Shown: piece by piece, positions 19,999 to 29,009 of the stretch
Layout of the letters: each line of letters opens with the position of its first letter
Numbering within the stretch: position 1 is the first letter of the stretch
Assembly: GCF_001831475.1 (NCBI RefSeq)
Contig: NZ_CP017688.1
Coordinates: 1,364,001 to 1,428,000, forward strand
DNA length: 64,000 bases
Source of the DNA: Flavobacterium crassostreae
Lineage (GTDB): Bacteria > Bacteroidota > Bacteroidia > Flavobacteriales > Flavobacteriaceae
Reading direction: 5' to 3'
Notes under the pieces: model-generated
The model's input: the letters and a program-made list of their open reading frames with translations, nothing else
What the model was told of the DNA's origin: nothing
Database searches by the model: none
Position numbers and translations under genes: made by a program

Positions 19999-20931
19999 AT
20001 GGAAAACGGAATATACGCAAAATTTAACACCGCCAAAGGTGCTATTTTAGTAAAACTAGAGCATGAATTAACCCCAGGAACCGTAGGGAACTTTGTAGCA
20101 CTTGCAGAAGGAAACATGGAAAACAAAGTAAAACCACAAGGCACCAAATACTACGATGGATTAAAATTCCATAGAGTAATTCCAGATTTTATGATCCAAG
20201 GCGGTTGCCCACAAGGTACCGGAACAGGAGATGCAGGCTACAAATTTGACGACGAATTCCACCCAAGTCTAAAGCATGACAAACCAGGCGTACTAGCAAT
20301 GGCAAACGCAGGACCAGGCACCAACGGCTCCCAATTTTACATCACACACGTTCCAACCTCTTGGTTAGACGGCAAACACACCGTTTTTGGACAAGTAGTA
20401 GAAGGACAAGACGTAGTAGACGCCGTAGCGCAAGGAGACAGTCTAGACACCCTAGAGATTCTTAGAGTAGGCGAAGAGGCACAAAACTGGAACGCAATAG
20501 AAGCCTTTATTACCTTCAAAGGAGCACGTAACAAAAGAGATGCCGCATTAAAGGCCGAAGCCGAAGCTGCCATGGAAAAACTAGCTGCAGGCTTTGAAAA
20601 AACAGAAAGCGGACTACGGTACCAATTTATCCAAAGAGGTGAAGGCAAACAAGCCGTTGCTGGAAAAACCGTTGCAGTTCATTATGAAGGATCTTTAGAA
20701 AACGGAAAAGTTTTTGATTCCTCATACCCAAGAAAAAAACCAATTGAATTCAAATTAGGGCAAGGACAAGTAATTGAAGGATGGGACGAAGGTATTGCTT
20801 TACTAAAAGTAGGAGACAAAGCCCGTTTTGTGATTCCTTCGGATTTAGGTTACGGATCCCGTGGAGCAGGTGGTGCCATACCACCAAACGCAACACTAAT
20901 TTTTGACGTAGAACTAATGGACGTTAAATAA
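19999..20931 (+). CDS. Cyclophilin-FKBP fusion peptidylprolyl isomerase
   Basis: Two unrelated prolyl isomerase domains in one 310-residue protein. Residues about 5-160 are cyclophilin ([33 protein letters not shown]); 165-205 is a charged helical linker; 206-308 is FKBP ([47 protein letters not shown] in order). This order is the CFBP form of the dual-family immunophilins, reported from Flavobacterium among few organisms. No signal peptide, so it is likely a cytoplasmic folding helper. The ATG at 19999 is chosen because the -7 box lies over the earlier ATG. Confidence 0.93.
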   Translation: MENGIYAKFNTAKGAILVKLEHELTPGTVGNFVALAEGNMENKVKPQGTKYYDGLKFHRVIPDFMIQGGCPQGTGTGDAGYKFDDEFHPSLKHDKPGVLAMANAGPGTNGSQFYITHVPTSWLDGKHTVFGQVVEGQDVVDAVAQGDSLDTLEILRVGEEAQNWNAIEAFITFKGARNKRDAALKAEAEAAMEKLAAGFEKTESGLRYQFIQRGEGKQAVAGKTVAVHYEGSLENGKVFDSSYPRKKPIEFKLGQGQVIEGWDEGIALLKVGDKARFVIPSDLGYGSRGAGGAIPPNATLIFDVELMDVK

Positions 20932-20969
20932 AACAACGCCCCTTTTTACATAGGCAGTTACCGCCTCCT

Positions 20970-20997
20970 AAAACCAAAGCGAAAGCTTTGGTTTTTT
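20970..20997. terminator. Bidirectional terminator
   Basis: AAAACCAAAGC / GCTTTGGTTTT stem with a GAAA tetraloop between the convergent immunophilin and thioredoxin-like genes. Confidence 0.9.
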
Positions 20998-21001
20998 TGT
21001 T

Positions 21002-21559
21002 CTATTTCCATTTAATACCACAACCCATACTTGGTTTTTGATCCGGATTAATGGTTCGGTTATAAAATATTCCGTCAATAGCCCCGCGCAGATCACTACC
21101 ACTCAAAGGAATGCCGTTGCCAGGACGACTCCCGTCCAATTGTCCACGGTATACCAGTTTATCTTGATTATCAAACAAATAAAAATCCGGAGTGCAAGCC
21201 GCTTGGTATGCACGAGCTACCTCTTGAGTTGGATCGTATAGATACGGAAACTCAAAATTATTCTCAAAAGCAAACTCCGTCATCCGTTGTGGAGCATCCT
21301 GCGGATATGCCTGCACATCGTTGCTAGAAATAGCCAAAATACCTAGCCCCTGAATGCGATAATCGTTGGCAATCATCACAATCTCGTCCACAACATGTAT
21401 TACGTACGGACAATGATTGCAAATAAAAACCACTAAGGTTGCTTTTTCTCCTTTTAAATCTGCATACGAAAAGAAATCCGAGTCAGAGTTGGTATCCTTT
21501 AAGTAAAAGTCAGGCGCTTTTGTTCCAAGAGCAAGCATAGTAGAGTACGTTTTAGACAT
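21002..21559 (-). CDS. Thioredoxin-like (redoxin/AhpC-TSA) protein
   Basis: Cytoplasmic 185-residue thioredoxin-fold protein without signal peptide. LGTKAPDFYLKDT opens an AhpC/TSA-type domain; VVFICNHCPYVIHV holds a CxxC redox pair (CNHC) in the thioredoxin position. Later FEFPYLYDPTQEVARAYQA and PDFYLFDNQDKLVYRG match peroxiredoxin-like proteins of the group often named thioredoxin family protein. Likely a thiol reductase or peroxidase; the exact partner is unknown. Divergent from csaA. Confidence 0.82.
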   Translation of the reverse strand: MSKTYSTMLALGTKAPDFYLKDTNSDSDFFSYADLKGEKATLVVFICNHCPYVIHVVDEIVMIANDYRIQGLGILAISSNDVQAYPQDAPQRMTEFAFENNFEFPYLYDPTQEVARAYQAACTPDFYLFDNQDKLVYRGQLDGSRPGNGIPLSGSDLRGAIDGIFYNRTINPDQKPSMGCGIKWK

Positions 21560-21666
21560 GGTAGGTTGCAGATTAAGTTAGCCTGAAAGTTACTAAAAAA
21601 AGAAGCGTTATTGGCCCGAAAAGATTATTTTTGATTTATAAAAACAGTATAACAAACCCATTAACA

Positions 21667-22008
21667 ATGGAAAATAATTTAACTTGGCAAGAATTTCAAA
21701 AAATCCAAATGTGCGTTGGCACCATTCTAAGGGTTCAAGATTTTCCAGAAGCCAGAAAACCCGCCTACCAGCTGACCATTGATTTTGGACCCACAATCGG
21801 AATTCTAAAAACCTCGGCGCAAATCACCAAACGTTATAGCAAAGAAGATTTAGAAAAACGTCAAATTGTAGCTGTTGTAAATTTTCCTAAAAAGCAAATA
21901 GGAAAGTTTAGGAGCGAATGTTTGGTTCTAGGAGCTGTAGGCTCCCAAGGAGACGTGGTGTTATTAGCTCCCGATGTTAAAATTGAAAACGGTTTGCGTA
22001 TTGGATAA
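21667..22008 (+). CDS. csaA: CsaA-like tRNA-binding protein
   Basis: A 113-residue OB-fold protein of the tRNA-binding family related to the C-terminal domain of methionyl-tRNA synthetase. Conserved stretch: IQMCVGTILRVQDFPEARKP, then YQLTIDFG, TSAQITKRY and VVNFPKKQIGKF. CsaA proteins bind tRNA and show chaperone or secretion-related activity in Bacillus; the role here is inferred. The ATG at 21667 is used because the longer frame (from 21631) contains a TATTTTTG -7 box at 21626-21633. Confidence 0.88.
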   Translation: MENNLTWQEFQKIQMCVGTILRVQDFPEARKPAYQLTIDFGPTIGILKTSAQITKRYSKEDLEKRQIVAVVNFPKKQIGKFRSECLVLGAVGSQGDVVLLAPDVKIENGLRIG

Positions 22009-22034
22009 ATTCGTTTTTTATTTATCAATGTAGG

Positions 22035-22856
22035 CTAATTACTTTTGTGATTCTTTTTTTGTCCCCATTCTGTCCACGAGCCGTCGTAAATGGCTTTAGA
22101 ATTGGTGTTTCCAATTATTTCATAAGCAAGATAATTAATACAGGCTGTTACTCCAGAGCCACAACTAAAGAGTAACGGTTTTTCTTGATCTGGCAGCACG
22201 GCAGCGAGTTTTTCTTTCGATAAAAAAATGCCGTTTTCTAATAACTCAGTGTATGGAATGTTTAATGCTCCCGGAATATGTCCGCTGCGCAATCCAGCTC
22301 TTGGCTCTTCTGTTTCGCCATAAAAACGATCACTAGAACGCGCATCAATTAATAGAGCTGTTTTTGAGTCAATGTTATTTAGTATTTGCTCCTTACTTTT
22401 TACCATTTCTGAGTTAAAATTGGATTCAAAATCACCAATTTCATAATCGTTTTTTACTATTTTCTCTACCGGAAGATTTTCTTTCGTCCAAGCGGGAAGT
22501 CCGCCATTAAGAACCCAGACGTTTTGATGGCCCATAATTTGAAAAAGCCACCACGCTCTGGGACTAGAATAAATGCCGAGCTTATCGTAGATTACAATTT
22601 TACTAGTGGAATTAATTCCTAGTTTTCGCGCTGCTTTTGCGAAAGCTTCTGGGCTAGGAAGTGTATTAGGAAGTGGATTTGTAATTTCGCTAAAATCATT
22701 TTTTATATCAAAAAAGCGAGCGCCTTTAATTTGAATGTCTAGAAGTTCAGTAATAACTTTTGTTTGGTTTACTTGTTGGCTTGCATCAAGTATAATTAGG
22801 TCTTTATCAAGATAGTTTTCTTTAAGCCAGTGTATTGATACGATAGTGTTTTTCAT
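22035..22856 (-). CDS. Thiosulfate/3-mercaptopyruvate sulfurtransferase
   Basis: Tandem rhodanese protein (273 residues): an inactive N-terminal rhodanese domain (SIHWLKENY, GARFFDIKND) and an active C-terminal one whose catalytic Cys lies in LLFSCGSGVTAC. The CGSGVTA loop is typical of mercaptopyruvate or thiosulfate sulfurtransferases (SseA/TST). No signal peptide. It follows the P-type ATPase gene with a 12-base gap and is most likely its operon partner; a joint role in metal or sulfur handling is only a possibility. Confidence 0.88.
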   Translation of the reverse strand: MKNTIVSIHWLKENYLDKDLIILDASQQVNQTKVITELLDIQIKGARFFDIKNDFSEITNPLPNTLPSPEAFAKAARKLGINSTSKIVIYDKLGIYSSPRAWWLFQIMGHQNVWVLNGGLPAWTKENLPVEKIVKNDYEIGDFESNFNSEMVKSKEQILNNIDSKTALLIDARSSDRFYGETEEPRAGLRSGHIPGALNIPYTELLENGIFLSKEKLAAVLPDQEKPLLFSCGSGVTACINYLAYEIIGNTNSKAIYDGSWTEWGQKKNHKSN

Positions 22857-22868
22857 GATTTATTTGCT

Positions 22869-25382
22869 TTAAAGAATTGTTTTGCTGCGTTTGTATGCCT
22901 TCCAGATTTCAATCCAAAGTACGCAAACGCTACTCACGGCAACACAAATTAAAAGCTCTAAAACAGTCAAGGGCACTACCTCAAAAAAACGAGCAACAGG
23001 AGCAAGGTACACAATTATGCCTAGCATAACTAAGGTGATGCCGTTGACAAATACCATCATGTTGTTTTTGTTTTTTAACGAAGTAAATACCGAATAATAA
23101 AACGAACGATTAACTAAAGATAAAATAATATTAGAAAAAACTAAGGTAGTAAATACCATTGTTCTGGTAAGATTCTCAGATCCTCCATTTTGGACTGTCC
23201 ATTGGTACACAAATAGAATTCCAACTGTGATGGTAATTCCTTGAACGATACTAAGGAGCATTTCTTTTAGGGATAAAAAAGTACTACCCAGCTGGCGTGG
23301 CATCTGAAGCATACTGTTCTTTTCGGCAGGTTCGTTTTCGTAAACAATAGAACACATGGGACCCATAACCAACTCTAAAAAGATTACATGTACTGGAGTA
23401 AAAATATCTGGATAAATCCAACCCAGAAATAATGGCAGCGATACCGTTAGAATAATAGGGATGTGTATCGAAACAATATATTGGATGGCTTTTTTAAGAT
23501 TGGTATAAATCCTTCTACCGGCTGCAACTGCTACAATCATTTTGGATAAATCATCCGTTACTAATATTAAATCTGCAGCGGTTTTGGCAATTTCAGTTCC
23601 TTTTTTTCCCATAGCAATTCCAATGTGAGAGGCTTTAAGTGCTGGCCCATCATTTACGCCATCTCCTACCATGGCAACTATTTGATGGTCTTTTTTGAGC
23701 ATGTTTACCACAGATAATTTTGCTTCAGGAAACATTCGGGTCATTAGGGTGCTGTTGTGTATGGCTTTTAATTTTTCGGTTTCGTTCATGGCCATAATTG
23801 TTTGGCCTTCTAGAATGGTATCGGATTTTTTAATACCAGCCATTGTAGCAATAGCTTTGGTGGTGGCGCTATTGTCTCCTGTGATTACTTTGACCTGAAT
23901 TCCGGCATCGTAAAATTGCTGGATCACTTGGGTGATGTTTTCTTTTGGAGGGTCATAAAAAACGACTAAACCTATAAAATCAAAGGGCAATTGTTGTTGG
24001 TTATCCGGAAAATTATCTTTGGAGTATGCAGATTGTGCCACAGCAAGAATGCGGTATCCTTTGGCGGCTAAAGCATCCATAGTTTGGTTAATCTGGCTCT
24101 TTTGGAGTGCATTTAGACCGCATACTTTAAGGATAGTCTCGGCACTACCCTTGGCAGCAATAATCCGTTTTCCTGCCAAATTTTGGAAAACATGCGTCAT
24201 CATGGGCGGTTTTCCTTCTAAGGGATATTCATGAAACATGCTAAAGTCTCTTCGGAGATCCTCTCTAGTTGTTTTTTGATATTCGTGGTGTAGGGTAATT
24301 TCCATAGGGTCAAAAGGCACTGGCTCACTCGCCCACATTGCGGTGGTAATCACAGCTTGTGCTTCGGGCTTGTTCCAGTTTTGTTTTTCGTACAATTCTC
24401 CGGTACTAAAAGCATAAACCGACTGCAAGCTCATTTTGTTTTGGGTCAGGGTGCCCGTTTTGTCGGTACAGATAACGGTTGCGCTTCCTAGTGTTTCTAC
24501 GGTTCTTATTTTTTTGACAATAACTCCTTCTTTCATTAATCGCCAAGAGCCCAATGCCATAAAGGTGGTAAAAGCTACCGGAATTTCTTCTGGAAGAATA
24601 GACATGGCAAGAGTTAATCCTTTTAATAAACTGGTTAAAAGGTCTCTTGTTTTCCAGAAATAAACGCCCCAAACGAGTATAAAAATTACAATTCCGACAA
24701 TAGCCATTGCTTTTACAAATTTTTCTATTTGTAGTTGCAATGGTGTAGGTTGTTCTTGGATATTTAATAACGATGTGCCTAATTTTCCTATCTCGGTGGC
24801 ATTGCCAATTTTGGTTACTCGATATACTGCTAGTCCCGATGCAACTAAGGTACCGCTGTAAACAGTTTTTATTTCGGTTTTTTCGGATTTAAAAACCGAA
24901 TAGGCTTCGCCGGTTAATGAAGATTCATTCACCGAAAAATCATTGCTATGTATAATTTCTCCATCGGCATTAATGGTATTGCCTTCTTCGGCAATTACAA
25001 TATCGGTAACTACAATTTCTCGGGTAGGAATTGGTACTACAACCCCGTTTCTTAAAACAGTGCTTAAGGGTTCGTTGAGTTTTTCTAATGCTTCTAGTGC
25101 TTTACGGCTCCTATTGTCTTGGAAAAAAGAAATTCCAGATACTGCAACAATTGCCGCAAGCATAAAGTAGGCTTCGTTATTTTGACCCAAAACAAAATAG
25201 ATTATTGCTACTGCAATCAATAAAAGTAGCATGGGTTCTTGGAGCATTTCTAAAAGGCTAACCCACCATTTGTACGTTTTCTTATGGGACTGTTCGTTGC
25301 TGCCATAACGTGCTCTTGAGGCCAAAACTTGGCTATCGGTTAGGCCTTGGATGTTCTGTGGGATATTAATTTCTTTGGGCAT
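22869..25382 (-). CDS. P-type cation-transporting ATPase
   Basis: Inner-membrane ion pump of 837 residues. N-terminal cation-ATPase domain (LTDSQVLASRARYGSNE), actuator SLTGEA (155-160), phosphorylation site DKTGT (Asp307), hinge GDGVNDGPAL, about ten membrane segments. It is built like the Ca/Mg P2 group, but the M4 ion site reads PEEIP (264-268), not PEGLP, and M6 reads LELVMGP where Ca pumps have NLxTDG, so the ion is uncertain. No N-terminal CxxC metal domain. First gene of a two-gene unit with a sulfurtransferase. Confidence 0.88.
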   Translation of the reverse strand: MPKEINIPQNIQGLTDSQVLASRARYGSNEQSHKKTYKWWVSLLEMLQEPMLLLLIAVAIIYFVLGQNNEAYFMLAAIVAVSGISFFQDNRSRKALEALEKLNEPLSTVLRNGVVVPIPTREIVVTDIVIAEEGNTINADGEIIHSNDFSVNESSLTGEAYSVFKSEKTEIKTVYSGTLVASGLAVYRVTKIGNATEIGKLGTSLLNIQEQPTPLQLQIEKFVKAMAIVGIVIFILVWGVYFWKTRDLLTSLLKGLTLAMSILPEEIPVAFTTFMALGSWRLMKEGVIVKKIRTVETLGSATVICTDKTGTLTQNKMSLQSVYAFSTGELYEKQNWNKPEAQAVITTAMWASEPVPFDPMEITLHHEYQKTTREDLRRDFSMFHEYPLEGKPPMMTHVFQNLAGKRIIAAKGSAETILKVCGLNALQKSQINQTMDALAAKGYRILAVAQSAYSKDNFPDNQQQLPFDFIGLVVFYDPPKENITQVIQQFYDAGIQVKVITGDNSATTKAIATMAGIKKSDTILEGQTIMAMNETEKLKAIHNSTLMTRMFPEAKLSVVNMLKKDHQIVAMVGDGVNDGPALKASHIGIAMGKKGTEIAKTAADLILVTDDLSKMIVAVAAGRRIYTNLKKAIQYIVSIHIPIILTVSLPLFLGWIYPDIFTPVHVIFLELVMGPMCSIVYENEPAEKNSMLQMPRQLGSTFLSLKEMLLSIVQGITITVGILFVYQWTVQNGGSENLTRTMVFTTLVFSNIILSLVNRSFYYSVFTSLKNKNNMMVFVNGITLVMLGIIVYLAPVARFFEVVPLTVLELLICVAVSSVCVLWIEIWKAYKRSKTIL

Positions 25383-25525
25383 AATAGTAGGGTGATGGAT
25401 TTGGAAGTTATAAAGATAAGCACGTAGCTACAAAAACTAGAGAGCACTAAGATAACTTATAGTTATTTTAAACGGAAGAAGGGTTGTTTTAAATGCAAAG
25501 CACAGAACGGATATAAAAGTAAAAA

Positions 25526-25560
25526 TTAACCGCCAAAAATCCAGCTATTTTGCCGGTTTA
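25526..25560 (-). terminator. Probable mscS-type gene terminator
   Basis: Hairpin of two stacked stems, TAAACCG / CGGTTA and CAAAA / TTTTG, with one mismatch between them, followed on the minus strand by AATTTTT. It lies just past the channel gene stop. Confidence 0.5.
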
Positions 25561-25580
25561 AAAGTTGTTTTAAGTAATAA

Positions 25581-26486
25581 TTAAATAGTGGATGGGTCTT
25601 TTTCAAGTTCTGTTGTATTTTCTCTTAGGTGATGGAGTACTATTTGTGGAAACGGAATTTCAATGCCTTCTTCATCAAAGGCAACTTTGAGTCTCTTGCG
25701 TAATTCTCCGGCTACTTCCCACTGTTTACTGGGTAGGGTTTCGCCTAATATTTTTAGCATGATGGCCGAATCGGCAAAGTCATTTACGCGTAAAAATTGG
25801 GGCGCAGCTATAATAGTTTCTTTCCACAAAGCATCCTCGGCCAGGGTGTTTCCTACCTGATTTATGACACGGATTACGTGTTCTAAATTGGTATTGTAGC
25901 TTACTCCCATATCGATATTTATACGAGAGAAATCTTTAGAGAGGTTGGATACTTTTTTAATCTCTCCGTGAGGGATGTGGTGTACTGTTCCGTCTAGATC
26001 CCGCAAAGTTGTTTTTCTTAGACTAATGTCTTGAACGGTTCCGCTGGCATTGTCAAAACTAACGATGTCTCCTATGCGGTATTGGTTTTCTAGAATGATA
26101 AACAAACCACTAATAATGTCTCGGATGAGGTACTGGCCTCCAAAACCAAATGCAAGCCCCACGATACCCGCAGCGGCTAATATAGGAGCAATTTCGATCC
26201 CAAATTCTTGCAGCACCATTAAGCTAGTAACTAGTAGTATAGCTATTTTGGAAGTAGTTGTAAATATTTGGATTAGGGTTTCTTCTCTTTTTTCTTCTGC
26301 CTCTGGAGAGGCGTTTTTGTCTGGTCTTACGGCAATTTTGACTGCTTTTTGGATAAACCCAATCCCTATTTTGTTGAGTATTAGTGCAGCTATTATAATA
26401 AAGATAACCTTAATTCCATTGGTTAAAAACCAATCGAGTAGTAGGGCGCCATATTTTTCGAGATATTTTTCAAAAAAGTTTTTCAT
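25581..26486 (-). CDS. MscS-family mechanosensitive channel
   Basis: Small-conductance mechanosensitive channel of the inner membrane, 301 residues. Three transmembrane helices: about 22-44, 80-93 and the pore helix 100-132 (AAAGIVGLAFGFGGQYLIRD). The beta-domain follows (YRIGDIVSFDNASGTVQDIS, LRDLDGTVHHIPHG), then the alpha/beta C-terminal domain. Size matches the minimal MscS. An inserted charged loop between the first and second helices (residues 55-72) is typical of this group. Protects cells from osmotic downshock. Monocistronic. Confidence 0.9.
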   Translation of the reverse strand: MKNFFEKYLEKYGALLLDWFLTNGIKVIFIIIAALILNKIGIGFIQKAVKIAVRPDKNASPEAEEKREETLIQIFTTTSKIAILLVTSLMVLQEFGIEIAPILAAAGIVGLAFGFGGQYLIRDIISGLFIILENQYRIGDIVSFDNASGTVQDISLRKTTLRDLDGTVHHIPHGEIKKVSNLSKDFSRINIDMGVSYNTNLEHVIRVINQVGNTLAEDALWKETIIAAPQFLRVNDFADSAIMLKILGETLPSKQWEVAGELRKRLKVAFDEEGIEIPFPQIVLHHLRENTTELEKDPSTI

Positions 26487-26516
26487 GGAATAAAAATTTA
26501 GAATGCTATTATATGC

Positions 26517-26554
26517 AAAAAGCCCTAAAAATCAGGAGATTTTTGGGACTTTTG
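26517..26554 (-). terminator. DUF3276 gene terminator
   Basis: On the minus strand AAAAGTCCCAAAAATC pairs with GATTTTTAGGGCTTTT (one bulged A and a wobble), loop TCCT, ending in T-tract. It lies 36 bases past the stop. Confidence 0.8.
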
Positions 26555-26590
26555 GCTTTAATAAAAATAGAAATTGAATTTAATTTATAA

Positions 26591-26974
26591 TTAAATGTCG
26601 TCAAAGCTTATGTCTGTAAAACTAGAAAGGTTAGGTACTGGTTCTTCCAAAGCTACTTTTTCAGTATGGTATTCTTTTTTAAAATCTTTTTGATGTCTCT
26701 CAGAGATTACCTCTTCGCCTTTGTGGTTTAAAACATACGTGGTTAAATCCTGCAACATTTCAGAAAAAGCAGCAAAATCTTCTTTGTAGAGGTAAATTTT
26801 GTGTTTCTTGAAATGGAAAGAGCCGTCTTCTTCTGTAAATTTTTTGCTTTCCGTAATCGTAATGTAGTAGTCGTCCGCTTTTGTTGCTCTTACATCAAAG
26901 AAATAGGTTCTTCTTCCAGCACGTAAAACTTTAGAAAAAATTTCTTCTTTTTCTAACATGTCATTTTCTCTCAT
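26591..26974 (-). CDS. DUF3276 (PUR-alpha-like) protein
   Basis: Small 127-residue protein of the DUF3276/PUR family, found mainly in Bacteroidota and spirochaetes and structurally related to eukaryotic Pur-alpha nucleic-acid binding repeats. Conserved segment: EIFSKVLRAGRRTYFFDVR, then DYYITITESKK and HKIYLYKEDF. Its likely role is single-stranded DNA or RNA binding; this comes from the family, not from specific residues here. The start at 26974 (ATG) is preferred over the TTG at 26989. Terminator-bounded and apparently monocistronic. Confidence 0.8.
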   Translation of the reverse strand: MRENDMLEKEEIFSKVLRAGRRTYFFDVRATKADDYYITITESKKFTEEDGSFHFKKHKIYLYKEDFAAFSEMLQDLTTYVLNHKGEEVISERHQKDFKKEYHTEKVALEEPVPNLSSFTDISFDDI

Positions 26975-27045
26975 AATCCGTTCTCTCAATTAATGGTTGT
27001 TAAATAGTAATCAAAAATCCTAAAAAATTATCTATTAAACAACAA

Positions 27046-28806
27046 TTAAAGCAATTCTTTTTCGGAAAGTTGTTTTAAATATAAGGAGGCATAATAGCCT
27101 TCTTGATTTAGTAATTGATTATGAGTTCCTTGTTGGATTATTTTGCCGTCTTCGAGAATGATTATTTTGTCGGCGTTTTTTGCCGAAGATATACGATGGC
27201 TTACAATTACGGTTGTTTTGTTTTTGCAAACCTCAAATAAGTGGTTTAAGATGCTTTCTTCTGTTTCGGTATCTACGGCAGAGAGGCAATCATCCAGAAG
27301 CAAAATAGGAGGGTTTTTGATTAGTGCTCTAGCTATAGAGACCCGTTGTTTTTGTCCTCCCGAAAGAGTAATACCTCTCTCGCCCAATATGGTGTCGTAT
27401 TGTTTTTGAAACCCCATTATGTTATCGTGTACCACTGCATTTTTGGCAGCAGCCACCACCTCTTGGTCTGTTGCATTTTCTTTACCAAATTTGATGTTAT
27501 TTTTTATAGAATCCGAAAAAAGAAAAGCGTCTTGTGGTACTATCCCGATACTGTTTCTTAAATCATACAAATTTAAGGTATTTATGGCTTTTTGGTCAAT
27601 TAGGATCGTACCGCTACTCACGTCATACAAACGGGATATTAAGGACAGAATGGTTGATTTTCCAGAGCCGGTTTTTCCTAAAATAGCGAGTGTTTCGCCT
27701 TTGTTTACCGTAAAAGAAATGTTTTTTAGGGCTTGGATATTGGTATCTTTGTAGGTATAGCTTACGTTTTCAAAAGCAATGGCACCCGCAATAAGGGATT
27801 GGTTTGGGTTGTTGTTTTGTATCTCGGGTTCTATTTTTAAAAATTCATTCAGACGTTTTTGAGAAGCCTCAGCCTCTTGCACCATTGAAGAAACCCATCC
27901 CAAAGAAGCCACTGGCCAGGTGAGCATGTTGACATAAAGTATAAATTCGGCAATGGTACCAATGCTTTTGATGGTGCCATCCATATACATCAAACCACCA
28001 AAATAAATAACCACTAAATTACTAATCCCAATCAAAGCCAGCATCAATGGCCCAAAAAGAGATTGCATTTTGGCTAGATTTAAACTCTTGTTTTTGCTCT
28101 CAATAGCCAGATTAGCCATAGTGTCTTGGTGCTTTTTTTCTAACGAATAAGCTTTGATGACCCGAATCCCTGAAAAAATCTCCTGGGAGAAACTAGAAAC
28201 TTTAGAGAGGTATTGTTGGAATATAGTGCTCCGTTTATTGATCTCGGTGCTTAGCTTAAAAATTCCAAAAGATAATAACGGCAAAGGCAGTAAGGTGTAT
28301 GCCGTCAAACGGGGCGAAACATTGTACATATAAATAATAACAATTGCAAAACGAATGATCGTATTGATGCTGTACATAACCGCCGGACCTACATACATAC
28401 GCACTTTAGAGACATCTTCGCTAATGCGATTCATTAGATCTCCAGTACGATTTTGTTTATAAAAATTTTGACTCAAATTTTCATACTGTCTAAAAACTTC
28501 GTTTTTTAAATCAAATTCAATATATCGGGACATTACTATTAGGGTTTGTCGCATCAAGAAAGTCAAAAAACCAGCAATAATTGTAGTGGCAATAATCAAT
28601 AAAACATTGGATACCAGTGCATCTTTAATCCACCCTGAAGCCGCTGTTTTATCTTTAGAAAAAACCTCAATAGCCTTAAAGGATTGGCTAATTAATTTTG
28701 GGGTAAAAAGCATAAATATTTGCGCAATTACGGTAAATAGAATGCCTAACAAAAAACGGTATTTGTATTTTATAAAGTATTTGTTTAAATAACTTAATTC
28801 TTTCAT
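27046..28806 (-). CDS. ABC exporter half-transporter, MdlA/YheI-like
   Basis: Half-size ABC exporter of 586 residues: six-helix transmembrane domain (about 15-320) fused to a nucleotide-binding domain with Walker A LGKTGSGKST (around residue 380), ABC signature LSGGQKQRVSIARAL, and H-loop VSHRIS. The residue after Walker B, normally the catalytic Glu, is Asp (ILLLDDCLSAVD). This is the mark of the degenerate-site partner of heterodimeric exporters such as MdlA and BmrC/YheI. No second half-transporter is adjacent, so the partner, if any, is elsewhere. Substrate unknown; lipid or drug export is the usual guess. Confidence 0.87.
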   Translation of the reverse strand: MKELSYLNKYFIKYKYRFLLGILFTVIAQIFMLFTPKLISQSFKAIEVFSKDKTAASGWIKDALVSNVLLIIATTIIAGFLTFLMRQTLIVMSRYIEFDLKNEVFRQYENLSQNFYKQNRTGDLMNRISEDVSKVRMYVGPAVMYSINTIIRFAIVIIYMYNVSPRLTAYTLLPLPLLSFGIFKLSTEINKRSTIFQQYLSKVSSFSQEIFSGIRVIKAYSLEKKHQDTMANLAIESKNKSLNLAKMQSLFGPLMLALIGISNLVVIYFGGLMYMDGTIKSIGTIAEFILYVNMLTWPVASLGWVSSMVQEAEASQKRLNEFLKIEPEIQNNNPNQSLIAGAIAFENVSYTYKDTNIQALKNISFTVNKGETLAILGKTGSGKSTILSLISRLYDVSSGTILIDQKAINTLNLYDLRNSIGIVPQDAFLFSDSIKNNIKFGKENATDQEVVAAAKNAVVHDNIMGFQKQYDTILGERGITLSGGQKQRVSIARALIKNPPILLLDDCLSAVDTETEESILNHLFEVCKNKTTVIVSHRISSAKNADKIIILEDGKIIQQGTHNQLLNQEGYYASLYLKQLSEKELL

Positions 28807-28951
28807 TTTTTTATAATATTCTTTGTTAAAAAAGACTTGTTTTGGACAGAATGATTGTTAAAAATAAAATTATATTCTATAAAAGTGTTTTATTTTTTTT
28901 ACGAAAAACATCAAATTACGCAAAATAAATACTAGATATGTAAATTTTGTG

Positions 28952-28959
28952 TAAATTTG
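28952..28959 (+). promoter_or_regulatory. Leucine dehydrogenase -7 box
   Basis: TAAATTTG, exact -7 match, 50 bases before the ATG at 29010. There is no TTG at the standard distance. Confidence 0.45.
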
Positions 28960-29009
28960 ACGTATCTTTTTGATAAATTCACAATTATATCACTATTAAA
29001 ATTATTAGT

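Noticed and set aside
22035..25382. Copper or zinc P1B-type ATPase
   Set aside because: No CPx motif in M6 and no N-terminal CxxC metal domain; ion remains open.
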